Source: an uncultured Eubacteriales bacterium (lineage in GTDB: Bacteria > Bacillota > Clostridia > Oscillospirales > Oscillospiraceae). From it: a DNA stretch of 34,285 nucleotides. The notes under the pieces are model-generated. The model saw nothing but the letters and a program-made list of their open reading frames with translations. It made no database searches and was not told the origin of the DNA. The position numbers and the translations under genes are program-made. Below, piece by piece: positions 22,590-31,027 of this stretch. The DNA lies in assembly GCA_900540545.1 (NCBI GenBank), contig UQGJ01000024.1:1-34285 (forward strand), written 5' to 3'. The first letter of the stretch is position 1. Each line of letters begins with the position of its first letter.

Positions 22590-23133
22590 AAATAAAGCCC
22601 TCCTTTTCCAGTTTGGCTTTCAATCTCTGCTTTGCTTGATAGAGCATATTTTCTACCTGTCGTTTGTTCTTGTTCAGCACCTTGGCGATTTGGTCATTTC
22701 CCATATCCTCAAAATATTTTAAGTGCAAAACTGTCGCATACTCCGAGTGTATCCGGGATAATGCATGGTTCAACTGAACTTTTTGTTCCTCGCGAAGATA
22801 GGAATACTCTATGCTGTATTCATCAGCACACAGGTCTCTCAGTTCTTCTACGGGAGTTTCGACAATACTGCCATTGTGCTTTAGGTAGTTGAGCGCCACA
22901 TTTCGTCCAATCGTGTATAGCCAAGTCTTGAATGAGTATTCTGCTACAAACCGCGGCTTTTTGGTGACCAGCTTAAAGAATGTGTCCTCTGTCAGTTCTT
23001 CTGCAATATGTATGTTATTGACATATCGGTTTAAGAAAAGCATCAAACCGTCTTTATAGTCTCTGATTACTTCGACTATGCCGTTATCATCACCATCAAG
23101 GAAACGGCGGTAGCTCCTTGCACCGTTATCCAT
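22576..23133 (-). CDS. ECF-type sigma-70 family RNA polymerase sigma factor
   Basis: A 185-residue sigma factor with region 2 at about 20-90 (LFLNRYVNNIHIAEELTEDTFFKLV and FKTWLYTIGRNVALNYLK) and region 4 at about 120-175 (YATVLHLKYFEDMGNDQIAKVLNKNKRQVENML...), and no region 1 or 3, as in ECF factors. The coding sequence is AT-rich compared with the window. AAAGGAG precedes the ATG. It is cotranscribed with an overlapping membrane protein that probably holds it inactive until a signal arrives. A TTGTTT-17-TATGAT promoter lies about 100 bases upstream; an autoregulated ECF promoter was not recognised. Confidence 0.9.
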   Translation of the reverse strand: MDNGARSYRRFLDGDDNGIVEVIRDYKDGLMLFLNRYVNNIHIAEELTEDTFFKLVTKKPRFVAEYSFKTWLYTIGRNVALNYLKHNGSIVETPVEELRDLCADEYSIEYSYLREEQKVQLNHALSRIHSEYATVLHLKYFEDMGNDQIAKVLNKNKRQVENMLYQAKQRLKAKLEKEGFIYERL

Positions 23134-23228
23134 TGATTTTCTCCTTTCTCGTTCCTGGCTTCATTTATGAAACAACCCACCCCTCCAATTCTCTTACATA
23201 TTCTTCAAAAAACTTTCTTTCCCATAAT

Positions 23229-23257
23229 ATCATATTTCTAATTATCTACGAAAACAA
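23229..23257 (-). promoter_or_regulatory. possible promoter for the sigma/anti-sigma operon
   Basis: On the minus strand, TTGTTT (23252-23257), 17-bp spacer, TATGAT (23229-23234). It lies in the AT-rich 250-base divergent intergenic region that also holds the MocR promoter; nothing else is seen there. Confidence 0.5.
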
Positions 23258-23298
23258 AAATAGGCACTCCGCTTCATTGGGACTTTTGGAACTTCAAT

Positions 23299-23327
23299 TT
23301 GCTTTTTTCGGCAACTTGCGATATAAT
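23299..23327 (+). promoter_or_regulatory. sigma-A type promoter for the MocR-type gene
   Basis: TTGCTT (23299-23304), 17-bp spacer, TATAAT (23322-23327), 57 bases before the start codon. Confidence 0.65.
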
Positions 23328-23383
23328 AGTAACTACCATTTTTTACAAAGTATTATGTCACTCACAACCGTCGGGAGGCCGCC

Positions 23384-24787
23384 ATGCTGACGCTGACCCT
23401 GGACGGCGGCGACCGCCGCCCCCTATATGAACAGCTCTACCAGGGCATCCGGGCCGACATCCGCTCCGGGGCCCTGGCGCCGGGAGAAAAGCTCCCCTCC
23501 AAGCGGGCGCTGTGCGCCCACCTGAAGGTGAGCCTGTCCACGGTGGAGGGGGCCTACGGCCAGCTTCTGGCCGAGGGCTATCTCCGCGCCGAGGCCAAGC
23601 GGGGCTATTTCGTCCAGCCCCTGGAGCCCGCCGCCCCGGCCCTCCCAGCCCCGGCTCCCGCCGCCCCGGCCCAGCCGGAGGTCCGGCGGGCGGAATACGA
23701 CTTCTCCACCGGCGCGGTGGACGACGGCCGCTTCCCCTTCGCCACCTGGGCCCGGCTCATGCGCCAGGTCCTGACTCGGGAGGACAGCCGCCTGCTCTCC
23801 CCCATCCCTCCCCAGGGGGTGCCGGAGCTGCAGCGCGCCATCGCCCGCTACCTCCACGACTTCCGGGGCATCACCGCCGCGCCGGAGCAGGTGGTGGTGG
23901 GGGCCGGTTCGGAATACCTGACGGGCCTTCTCTTCCAGCTTTTGGGCCGGGAGGGGGGCTACGCCGTGGAGGACCCCGGCTATCCCAAGGTCCACCAGAT
24001 TTTGGCCCACCAGGGGGCCCTGGTCTGCCCCATCCCCCTGGACGAACAGGGGCTGCGGGTGGACGCCCTGCGTTGGTCCGGGGCCCGGGTGGCCCACGTG
24101 ACCCCCTCCCACCACTTCCCCCTGGGCATCGTCATGCCCGTAAAGCGCCGCCAGGAGCTGCTCTCCTGGGCCGCCGAGGCCCCGGACCGCTATATCATCG
24201 AGGACGACTACGACAGCGAGTTCCGCTTCTCCGGCCGCCCCATCCCCGCCCTTCAGAGCCTGGACAACAGCGGCCGGGTGGTCTATCTGAGCACCTTCGC
24301 CCAGAGTCTGGCCCCCTCCCTGCGCATCGGTTTTCTGGTCCTGCCCCCCCACCTGCTGGAGCGGTACCGGCGAGACTTCCTTTTCTATTCCTCCACCGTC
24401 CCCTCCTTCGAGCAGCACACCCTGGCCCGCTTTTTGGACGGGGGGCACTTTGAGCGGCACATCGCCCGGATGCGGGTGGAGTACCGGACCCGGCGGGACG
24501 CCCTGACGGCCTGCGTCCGGGCGGTGGGCATCCCCGGCGCTCTCTCCGGCGGCGAGGCCGGATTGCACATGCTGCTGCGCCTCCCGGCCGGACTGGACGG
24601 CGAGGCCCTGGTCCGGCGGGCTGGAGAGGCCGGACTGGGCCTCTACCCCCTGTCGGCTTACTATCTCACCCCGCCGCCGGAGGCGGCCCGGACCACCCTG
24701 GTCATGGGCTACGCCCGGCTGGACGCGGCGGCCCTGGAGCGGGCCGTGGGGCGGCTGGGGGAAGTCCTGGCGGAACCGGCACACTGA
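23384..24787 (+). CDS. MocR-type transcriptional regulator (GntR HTH plus aminotransferase fold), PLP lysine absent
   Basis: A 467-residue protein with an N-terminal GntR winged helix (about 8-75: YEQLYQGIRADIRSGALAPGEKLPSKR...) joined by an Ala/Pro-rich linker to a type I aminotransferase fold (about 105-460). Conserved landmarks are SHHFPLGIVMPVKRR, EDDYDSEFRF and YARLD. MocR proteins usually bind PLP through a lysine in a GTFSKSLAP-type motif; here it reads STFAQSLAP, with Gln307 (CAG) in the lysine position, so a Schiff base cannot form there. It may sense a different amine or act without PLP. A strong promoter and GGGAGG precede it. An HD-GYP-like gene follows after 46 bases and may be in the same transcript. 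Confidence 0.9.
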   Translation: MLTLTLDGGDRRPLYEQLYQGIRADIRSGALAPGEKLPSKRALCAHLKVSLSTVEGAYGQLLAEGYLRAEAKRGYFVQPLEPAAPALPAPAPAAPAQPEVRRAEYDFSTGAVDDGRFPFATWARLMRQVLTREDSRLLSPIPPQGVPELQRAIARYLHDFRGITAAPEQVVVGAGSEYLTGLLFQLLGREGGYAVEDPGYPKVHQILAHQGALVCPIPLDEQGLRVDALRWSGARVAHVTPSHHFPLGIVMPVKRRQELLSWAAEAPDRYIIEDDYDSEFRFSGRPIPALQSLDNSGRVVYLSTFAQSLAPSLRIGFLVLPPHLLERYRRDFLFYSSTVPSFEQHTLARFLDGGHFERHIARMRVEYRTRRDALTACVRAVGIPGALSGGEAGLHMLLRLPAGLDGEALVRRAGEAGLGLYPLSAYYLTPPPEAARTTLVMGYARLDAAALERAVGRLGEVLAEPAH

Positions 24788-24833
24788 CCAGCGGCGGTCC
24801 ATCGGACCATTTGACGGGAAAGGGGTCCTATTC

Positions 24834-26768
24834 TTGGCGGTCTATCAGACGCCCTGCGGCGAACACGGCTACACCACCCGCTGGGAGTGGTCCCGCTTTA
24901 TTTTGGAATACGACTCCATCATCCGCTCCCTGTCGGATGACAGCTACGCCCTGTCCCGCAGCAGCGCCCCCCTGGGCACCTGGGTGCGGCAGTACATCCA
25001 CCACTCCACCCAGACCCGACAGACCTATATCAAGGCCGAGGCCCTGCTGGACCAGCACATCCGCTGGTTCACCGAGTCGCCGGGGCGCTGGGTGGAGCCG
25101 GTGGCCCGCCCCCTGCTGGACCAGCTCTTCCGCAGCGCCACCCATCTGGAGGACCCGGAGGTCCTCTGCACCGTGATACGCTCCCTGGAGGACTACTTCA
25201 CCCCCAGCGGCGACGAGATCGCGCTGATGAAGTGCTGGACCGTCCAGGCGGTGTGCAACCTGCTGCTGGACCCCATGCACACCGGGAATGTCACCTGGGT
25301 TTACTGCCAAAAGGCCCGGGCCGTCTATGAGCGATGCTTCGAGTACCTGGACCAGGAGGAGCGGAGCATGGGCCTGACCATCTATGACGTGGCTCTGGAC
25401 CTGCTCCAGGCCGGTCTGGCCATGCACCGCCAGCCGGTCCGGCCCCTGGTGGACCTGTTCCTGGACCTCTACCGCAGCGCCGCCTGGGCGGAGGCCCAGG
25501 TGCTGGACGCCGACCTGAACTTCGAGTTCAACCGGACCCTGCCCCCCTTCGACCGCTACCTAGCCTTCGCCGCCCTGACCCTCTCCCCCGGCGAGTGCTC
25601 CAGGGAGCAGGCGGAGCTGATGCGTCAGTCCGCCGACCGCCTCCCCGCCACCATCGAAATTCGGGGGGACACCTACCGCTATATCGGCGCCGAGCTGGCC
25701 CAGCGCATGTCCCGGCGGCTGCTGGGGGAGTGCTCCGACGGGGCGCTGACCCAGTTCCTCACCGACGCCCTGGCCGAGCTGGCCCGGCGGGAGGCCATCT
25801 TCTACGACCTCCAGGACCTGACCATCCCGGACACGGTCCGGGCCGTCTACCAGGCGGCGGAGACGGTGCTGGGCGGTCTGGACCGCCCGCCGGAGGCCTA
25901 TTACGGGGCGCTGGAGCTGTTCCTCAACTACTTCTCCCGGCTCCCCTTCTCCCCCTACCTCAACTTCGTCTCCAGTTCCTACATCTACTGCTATATCCTC
26001 CGCTCCCTGGCCCGGCTGGACCACCGCCAGGACCTGCTGTCCGCCCTGCTGCGGCTGGCCGTGTTCCGCCAGCCCCAGACGGCGGTCCACTCCCTCATGG
26101 TGGGCCGGCTCACCGAGGCCATCGCCGCCAACGTCATCGACCGGGCCCCCGCCCTCTTTGTGGGCCAGCTGGGGGCCGCCTCCCCCGGAGCGGTCCAGGC
26201 CCGCCGGGAGGAATTTCTGGACTTCCTCTACACCGGCGCCCTGCTCCACGACCTGGGCAAGCTGCTGTGCCCCAACGTGGTCAATACCCAGTACCGACAA
26301 ATCACCCGGCCGGGGTACGACGTGGTCCAGTACCACGCCCGCACCGGCGGCGAGCTGCTGGCCAGCCTGCCCCGGTTCTCCGTCTACGCGGACATCGCCC
26401 TGGGCCACCACAAGAGCTGGGACGGCAGATACGGCTACCCAGATTCCTTCGACAACACTGCCTCCCCCATCAAGATATTCATCGACCTCATCACCATCAG
26501 CGACACCCTGGACGCCGCCACCGACCACCTGGGGCGCAGCTACACCGTGGCCAAGACCTTCGACCAGGTCCTGGCCGAGCTGGCGGAGGGGGCGGGCAGC
26601 CGCTACTCCCCCGCCCTGGTGGCCCACATCCAGGGGGACGCCGTCCTCCAGGACCGCCTGCGCCACCTGCTGGACCAGGGCAGGGCCGAGACCTACCACC
26701 AGGTCCACCAGGTCATCCGGGACCGGGCCGTCATCTCCGGCCGCCGCCCCGCCGCCGCGGCGCTGTAA
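24834..26768 (+). CDS. HD-GYP-like domain protein with a long N-terminal region
   Basis: A 644-residue cytoplasmic protein (no signal or membrane segment). Residues 1 to about 440 are mostly helical, with no recognised domain, perhaps a helical-repeat sensor. The C-terminal part (about 455-610) is HD-GYP-like: HDLGK with H472-D473, GHHKSWDGRYGYP with H525-H526, and ISDTLDAATD with D557 and D560. HD-GYP enzymes hydrolyse cyclic-di-GMP and have the motif HHERxDGxGYP; the match is close but not exact, so phosphodiesterase activity is plausible, not certain. The start is TTG, with GGGAAAGGGG before it; a downstream start is possible. It ends at a strong terminator. A GGDEF protein lies about 3 kb away. 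Confidence 0.83.
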   Translation: MAVYQTPCGEHGYTTRWEWSRFILEYDSIIRSLSDDSYALSRSSAPLGTWVRQYIHHSTQTRQTYIKAEALLDQHIRWFTESPGRWVEPVARPLLDQLFRSATHLEDPEVLCTVIRSLEDYFTPSGDEIALMKCWTVQAVCNLLLDPMHTGNVTWVYCQKARAVYERCFEYLDQEERSMGLTIYDVALDLLQAGLAMHRQPVRPLVDLFLDLYRSAAWAEAQVLDADLNFEFNRTLPPFDRYLAFAALTLSPGECSREQAELMRQSADRLPATIEIRGDTYRYIGAELAQRMSRRLLGECSDGALTQFLTDALAELARREAIFYDLQDLTIPDTVRAVYQAAETVLGGLDRPPEAYYGALELFLNYFSRLPFSPYLNFVSSSYIYCYILRSLARLDHRQDLLSALLRLAVFRQPQTAVHSLMVGRLTEAIAANVIDRAPALFVGQLGAASPGAVQARREEFLDFLYTGALLHDLGKLLCPNVVNTQYRQITRPGYDVVQYHARTGGELLASLPRFSVYADIALGHHKSWDGRYGYPDSFDNTASPIKIFIDLITISDTLDAATDHLGRSYTVAKTFDQVLAELAEGAGSRYSPALVAHIQGDAVLQDRLRHLLDQGRAETYHQVHQVIRDRAVISGRRPAAAAL

Positions 26769-26786
26769 CTGTTTCAACGGCACAAA

Positions 26787-26819
26787 GGCCGCGGGCGCAC
26801 CAGCGCTCGCGGCCTTTTT
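26787..26819 (+). terminator. intrinsic terminator after the HD-GYP-like gene
   Basis: A 12-bp stem GGCCGCGGGCGC/GCGCTCGCGGCC (26787-26798 and 26803-26814, one G-U pair), loop ACCA, followed by TTTTT. Confidence 0.9.
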
Positions 26820-26855
26820 CCATTTTCGCCGGACGGCGGGCGGCCGCCCCCATTC

Positions 26856-26910
26856 GTAAGGACTCTGTAAGAATTTCGCCATCGATTTTGTAAGCCCTGC
26901 TGGCTATACT
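26856..26910 (+). promoter_or_regulatory. probable autoregulatory operator and promoter of the two-component system
   Basis: Three direct copies of GTAAG at 26856-26860, 26867-26871 and 26890-26894, spaced 11 and 23 bases, i.e. about one and two helical turns, upstream of a TATACT -10 (26905-26910). No good -35 exists, which fits activation by an OmpR-type regulator bound to one face of the DNA. Confidence 0.65.
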
Positions 26911-26937
26911 GGACCCAGGCTAAGGGAGGAAACGCAC

Positions 26938-27639
26938 ATGGAAGAGACCATTCTCGTGGTGGACGACGACCGGGAAATCGTAGGGGCCATCGCCATCCTG
27001 CTGGAAAAGGAGGGCTACCGGGTCCTGCGGGCCTACGACGGCCTGGAGGCCCTGGACCGTGCCATGGACCCGGCGGTCCGGCTGCTTCTCATCGACGTGA
27101 TGATGCCCCGTCTGGACGGGCTGTCCGCCGTGATGAAGCTGCGGGAGAAGCGCAATCTGCCCGTCATCGTCCTGTCCGCCAAGAGCGAGGCCACCGACAA
27201 GGTGCTGGGCCTGTCCATGGGGGCCGACGACTATATCGCCAAGCCCTACGACCCCCAGGAGCTAGTGGCCCGGGTCCGCAGCCAGCTCCGGCGGTACACC
27301 AGCCTGGGGGATGTCCACGCCGAGGCCAAGAGCGGCGAAATCGTCAACGGGCGGCTGACGTACAGCCCCACCGACCTGGTGCTGAAGGCCGACGGGGAGC
27401 CCGTCAAGCTCACCGCCACGGAGACCAGGATCATGGACCTCTTTCTGCGCAATCCGGGCCGCATCTTCCCCGCGGAGGAGATCTACCGCCGAGTATGGGA
27501 GGGGGAGTGCTTCTCCCCCGAGAACACGGTGATGGTCCACATCCGCCGCATCCGGGAGAAGATCGAGCTGAATCCCAAGCAGCCGGAATATATTAAGGTG
27601 GTGTGGGGAATTGGGTACAAAATGGAAAAAATGGATTAG
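26938..27639 (+). CDS. OmpR/PhoB-family response regulator
   Basis: A 233-residue two-domain regulator. The receiver domain (about 1-120) has the acidic pocket VVDDD near 7-11, the phosphorylation site D53 in LIDVMMPRLDG, the Ser/Lys stretch LSAKSEATDK, and DDYIAKPY. The C-terminal winged helix (about 135-232) has the LTATETRIMDLFLRNPGR and NTVMVHIRRIREKIE stretches of OmpR/VanR-like regulators. GGGAGGA is upstream of the ATG. It overlaps the kinase gene by 29 bases. GTAAG direct repeats in the promoter region are a likely binding site, so the system may regulate itself. The target genes are unknown. Confidence 0.95.
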   Translation: MEETILVVDDDREIVGAIAILLEKEGYRVLRAYDGLEALDRAMDPAVRLLLIDVMMPRLDGLSAVMKLREKRNLPVIVLSAKSEATDKVLGLSMGADDYIAKPYDPQELVARVRSQLRRYTSLGDVHAEAKSGEIVNGRLTYSPTDLVLKADGEPVKLTATETRIMDLFLRNPGRIFPAEEIYRRVWEGECFSPENTVMVHIRRIREKIELNPKQPEYIKVVWGIGYKMEKMD

Positions 27640-29641
27640 CTGGCTCCCCTTCGCCCTGGGGGTCAGCCTGCTGCTGGTGAGTCTGGGCCTGATTCTGGCC
27701 TCCGGCCAGTTCTTCAGCGTTGGCCTACGGGACGCCTTTCGATCGGACTGGCGGGACACCGCGTACTTTCAGGCCGTCATGACGGACCGGCTCACCTCTT
27801 TTCTCCCGTCCTACCAGGGGCGGGCCGTGACGCCGGCCGAGATGCATAAGAACCTGAAGGATGATGCCAGCGTCCTCTACACCGTGCGAAAAAACGGAGT
27901 CCTCCTATACAGCAACGCCCCCCAGCCCCTGGATGGGGACGACGTGCCGGGGTACGGGTTTCAAATGCACTTCAACGGCAAGGCCGTCACCGCCTTCAAA
28001 GCGGATTCGTCCGGCAAGCCGGTGGAGTCCATGTCCCCCGCGCCCCACGGCGCTCCCGTGGACCTGTCCGGCTGGTATCTCCCCGGCAACAACTACCCCC
28101 TGACCGAGGAGGATGCCGGCACGGACATCTGGCTGGCCGCCAAGGACGCCCCCAAAACCGGGGTCCTCTTTTATAACGTGGTCGACCCCCTGCGCGTCAT
28201 CCGCCATCGGAGTATCCTCAAGGCCGCCACCCTGCTTCTGGGTCTGGCCCTCTTCGTGTGCTACCTGTTTCTGCGCAAGAGCAAGGCCGACGGGGACCGG
28301 TGGCTGGCTCGGTGGACGGGAAAGGTCTGGTTCGAGTGCAAGCTCCTGGCCCTGCTGGTGGGCGTCTCCTGCGGATGTTCGGGCCCGTTCCGCCACTCCC
28401 TGGACGGCGTCAACTACCTGCTGATTGGCTTCTGGCTTTGCTACCTCTTCGTCAACGACTGCCGCTACGGGGACAAACCCTGGCGCCACAGCGCATCGGC
28501 CGTCCTGGCCGCCCGCTGGCAGGCTGCCGAGGCGGGCCTCCCCTCCCGCGGTCGGCTGTTCCGCCGGGGCCTGCTGGCCTTGGCGGGCCTTCTCCCGCTG
28601 GCGGCCCTGGCGGGGCTATGGCTGCTTCGGGTCTTTGGGTTCTCCCTGCAGGGCATATCTTTTTTCCTTCTCCCCCTCCTGGCGGCCGCCGCCGTCGTAG
28701 CCTTCCTTCTTCTCCCTCTGCTGTGGTATCTCAACTATATTCAGCGCTTCGCCCGGGAGGTGGAGGCCCTCTCCGCCCGCATCGACGCCGTCCGGGCCGG
28801 GGACCTGTCCTCCGCCCCCGCCCTGCCGGAGGACTCCGGCCTGCGGGAGACCGACCTGGCCCTATCCGGCATCCAGTCCGGCCTCCGGGCCGCCCTGGAC
28901 GACCAGATGCAGAGCGAGCGGATGAAAATCGAGCTGATCTCCAACGTCTCCCACGACCTCAAGACCCCCCTCACCTCCATTATCAGCTACACCGAGCTGC
29001 TCAAGCAGGAGGAGGACCTGCCCGACCACGTAAAGGACTACGTGCGTATCCTGGACGAGAAGGCCCAGCGGCTGAAGGCCATGGTCCAGGACGTGTTCGA
29101 GGTCAGCAAGGCCGCCTCCGGCGCCCTGCCCGTGGCCCCGGAGCGGCTGGACTTCGGCAAGCTCATCGACCAGACCCTGGCCGACATGGCCGAGGCCGTG
29201 GACGCCAGCGGCCTCACCTTCAAGGTGGACCTGCCCCGCAAGCCGGTGTTCATCCAGGCCGACGGGGACCGGCTCTACCGGGTCTTTCAAAACCTCTTCC
29301 AGAACGCCCTGCAGTACTCCCTCCCCGGCTCCCGGGTCTATGTGGTCCTCACCGCCTCTGAGACCGGCGCGGAGGCCGCCGTCAAAAACGTCTCCCGGGA
29401 TGAGCTGCCCTCCGGCGTGGACCTGACCGCCCGCTTTGTCCGGGGGGACGCCAGCCGCACAGATGGCGGCAGCGGCCTGGGCCTGGCCATCGCCAGCAGC
29501 TTCACCGCCGCCTGCGGCGGCTCCTTCCGCGTGGAGACCGACGCCGACCGCTTCACCGCCCTGGTGTCCTTTCCCCTCTCCCCCGTCTCCTGCCTCCCCT
29601 ATTCTGAAAGAATGGGGGAGGTCGCCCCGCAGGGCCGGTAG
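27611..29641 (+). CDS. membrane sensor histidine kinase
   Basis: A 676-residue kinase paired with the overlapping response regulator. It has an N-terminal membrane segment (about 10-32), an extracytoplasmic part to about 195, and further hydrophobic segments (about 198-217, 243-285, 318-340 and 346-375), an unusually polytopic sensor. An H-box SNVSHDLKTPL follows with the phosphorylated H448, an N-box NLFQNALQYS with N565, and GSGLGLAIA. The classic DxGxG G1 box is replaced by VKNVSRDELPSG, a variant common in Clostridia VanS-like kinases. The start is TTG within the regulator gene. The signal is unknown. No clear terminator follows. Confidence 0.92.
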   Translation: MGTKWKKWISWLPFALGVSLLLVSLGLILASGQFFSVGLRDAFRSDWRDTAYFQAVMTDRLTSFLPSYQGRAVTPAEMHKNLKDDASVLYTVRKNGVLLYSNAPQPLDGDDVPGYGFQMHFNGKAVTAFKADSSGKPVESMSPAPHGAPVDLSGWYLPGNNYPLTEEDAGTDIWLAAKDAPKTGVLFYNVVDPLRVIRHRSILKAATLLLGLALFVCYLFLRKSKADGDRWLARWTGKVWFECKLLALLVGVSCGCSGPFRHSLDGVNYLLIGFWLCYLFVNDCRYGDKPWRHSASAVLAARWQAAEAGLPSRGRLFRRGLLALAGLLPLAALAGLWLLRVFGFSLQGISFFLLPLLAAAAVVAFLLLPLLWYLNYIQRFAREVEALSARIDAVRAGDLSSAPALPEDSGLRETDLALSGIQSGLRAALDDQMQSERMKIELISNVSHDLKTPLTSIISYTELLKQEEDLPDHVKDYVRILDEKAQRLKAMVQDVFEVSKAASGALPVAPERLDFGKLIDQTLADMAEAVDASGLTFKVDLPRKPVFIQADGDRLYRVFQNLFQNALQYSLPGSRVYVVLTASETGAEAAVKNVSRDELPSGVDLTARFVRGDASRTDGGSGLGLAIASSFTAACGGSFRVETDADRFTALVSFPLSPVSCLPYSERMGEVAPQGR

Positions 29642-29737
29642 GCGCGTCACAGTGACATTCCCGGGAAACGTCAACCGCCTCCCCAGTTTGCAGTCACCAG
29701 CTTCGACGGCATTTGCTTTCGTTTTCCAAATTCTGTA

Positions 29738-29746
29738 TGTTATAAT
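29738..29746 (+). promoter_or_regulatory. extended -10 promoter for the GGDEF gene
   Basis: TGTTATAAT is an extended -10. The -35 is weak. It lies about 35 bases before the TTG start. Confidence 0.55.
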
Positions 29747-29780
29747 GAAACGCATCTCACAGAAAAAGGAATGAGCTGCG

Positions 29781-30698
29781 TTGGAGCTGTCCTCCCTCTC
29801 TACGGTACATATCTATCCCGCCGCCAGCGACATCCTGCCCGGCGGCCAAGCCGCCGTCCATCTGTCCGACCGGCGGCTGCTCTCGGCCAGCGGCGGACTG
29901 GCCGAGCTGTTGGGCTACGACGGTGGGCCACAGCTCTGCGCGGCTGTTGAGTACCTGGCCGGGCTGGTCCTGCCCGGGGACCTCCCCTGCGTCTCCAAGG
30001 CCATGAAGCAATTGATACCCGTAGAGGGCCGGGTCCGCATCGAGTGCCGCCTGGTCCGCCGGGACGGCCCGCCGGTGTGGGTCACCCTCTGCGCCGGGCT
30101 GGCCCAGGGGCCGGAGGAGCCTTATCTCCAGTGCTGGTTCCTGGACCTCACCGACCTGCGCCGCACGGAGCGGGAGCTGGCCGAGCGCTGCCGCCTGCTC
30201 ACCGAGAAGAGCCGCCGGGAGCCCATGACCGGCCTGCTGAACAAGGACGGCTTCCGGGAGGACGCCCGGGCCTATCTGGCCGAGGTGGGCCGCCAAGTCC
30301 CCTACGCCCTGCTGGTGCTGGACCTGGACGACTTCAAGTGCATCAACGACCGTTTCGGCCACACCTACGGCGACCAGGTCCTCCAGGCTTTCTCCGCCGC
30401 CATGGTGGACAGCTTCGGCCCCAAGGCCATCTGCGGCCGGTATGGCGGGGACGAGTTCATGGTCCTGCTCCGGGCCACGCCCCCGGAGGAGGTCCCCGCC
30501 GCCCTGCGAAGCTTCTACCGGGCCCTGCGCTGCCGCCGCAAGGAGGACCGCCCCTTCCAGTGCAGCATCGGCGCGGTAACGGCCCGGGGCGGCATGAACC
30601 TGGGCATCCTCTTCGATTTGGCCGACACCGCCCTCTACGACGCCAAGCGCAAGGGCAAAAACCGCTTCATGGTGGTGGAAGCCCCTTGCACCCAGTGA
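29781..30698 (+). CDS. diguanylate cyclase with PAS-like N-terminus
   Basis: A 305-residue soluble protein. Residues about 20-125 resemble a PAS fold with a closing LDLTDLRRTERELAE linker. The GGDEF domain (about 145-300) has the catalytic RYGGDEF with GGDEF at 222-226, DLDDFKCINDRFGHTYGDQVL, and a well-kept C-terminal part ending DTALYDAKRKGKNRF. These are the features of an active enzyme making cyclic-di-GMP from two GTP. The RxxD inhibitory site expected just before GGDEF is absent (KAICGRYGGDEF), so product inhibition is unlikely. The start is TTG with AAAGGA before it. It may oppose the HD-GYP-like protein 3 kb upstream. Confidence 0.93.
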   Translation: MELSSLSTVHIYPAASDILPGGQAAVHLSDRRLLSASGGLAELLGYDGGPQLCAAVEYLAGLVLPGDLPCVSKAMKQLIPVEGRVRIECRLVRRDGPPVWVTLCAGLAQGPEEPYLQCWFLDLTDLRRTERELAERCRLLTEKSRREPMTGLLNKDGFREDARAYLAEVGRQVPYALLVLDLDDFKCINDRFGHTYGDQVLQAFSAAMVDSFGPKAICGRYGGDEFMVLLRATPPEEVPAALRSFYRALRCRRKEDRPFQCSIGAVTARGGMNLGILFDLADTALYDAKRKGKNRFMVVEAPCTQ

Positions 30699-30704
30699 TA
30701 TAAT
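30696..30704 (+). promoter_or_regulatory. extended -10 overlapping the GGDEF stop codon
   Basis: TGATATAAT begins with the TGA stop codon of the GGDEF gene and forms an extended -10 for the following GNAT gene. The -35 (TGGAAG) is weak. Confidence 0.5.
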
Positions 30705-30734
30705 AGGGAAAACAATACAAAGGAGGCCTGCCCT

Positions 30735-30989
30735 ATGGAATTCCAACAGGGTCCCGACCGCATCTTCCTCACCGACGGCGAAGGCCGTCTCACCGCCGAA
30801 ATCACCTTCCACCCTGACCCTGGTGGGGCCATGGTCCTGGACCACACCTTCGTGGACGGCTCCCTCCGGGGCCAGGGCGTGGCCGGAAAGCTGGTGGAGG
30901 CCGCCGTGGCCCGCCTGAAGGCCGAGGGCCACCCCATCGCCGCCACCTGCTCCTACGCCGTCAAGTGGCTGGCCGAGCACCCCCAGTAA
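30735..30989 (+). CDS. small GNAT-like N-acetyltransferase (NATD1/YjdJ type)
   Basis: An 84-residue protein of the small GNAT group. The acetyl-CoA loop is seen in SLRGQGVAGKLVEAAV (about 43-58), with the preceding strand MVLDHTFVD and the later CSYAVKWLAEHP that ends the fold. Family members are about 80-100 residues, so this is complete. The substrate is unknown. AAAGGAGG is upstream of the ATG. It is probably transcribed from the extended -10 inside the GGDEF stop codon or read through from it. Confidence 0.88.
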   Translation: MEFQQGPDRIFLTDGEGRLTAEITFHPDPGGAMVLDHTFVDGSLRGQGVAGKLVEAAVARLKAEGHPIAATCSYAVKWLAEHPQ

Positions 30990-31027
30990 AAACCTGGCTG
31001 CCCGGATTCTCCGTCCGCAATTCCCAC

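Noticed and set aside
23166..23171. TGAAAC as an ECF-type -35 element near the sigma gene
   Set aside because: It lies on the + strand facing the MocR gene, and no CGTC-type -10 follows at the right distance.
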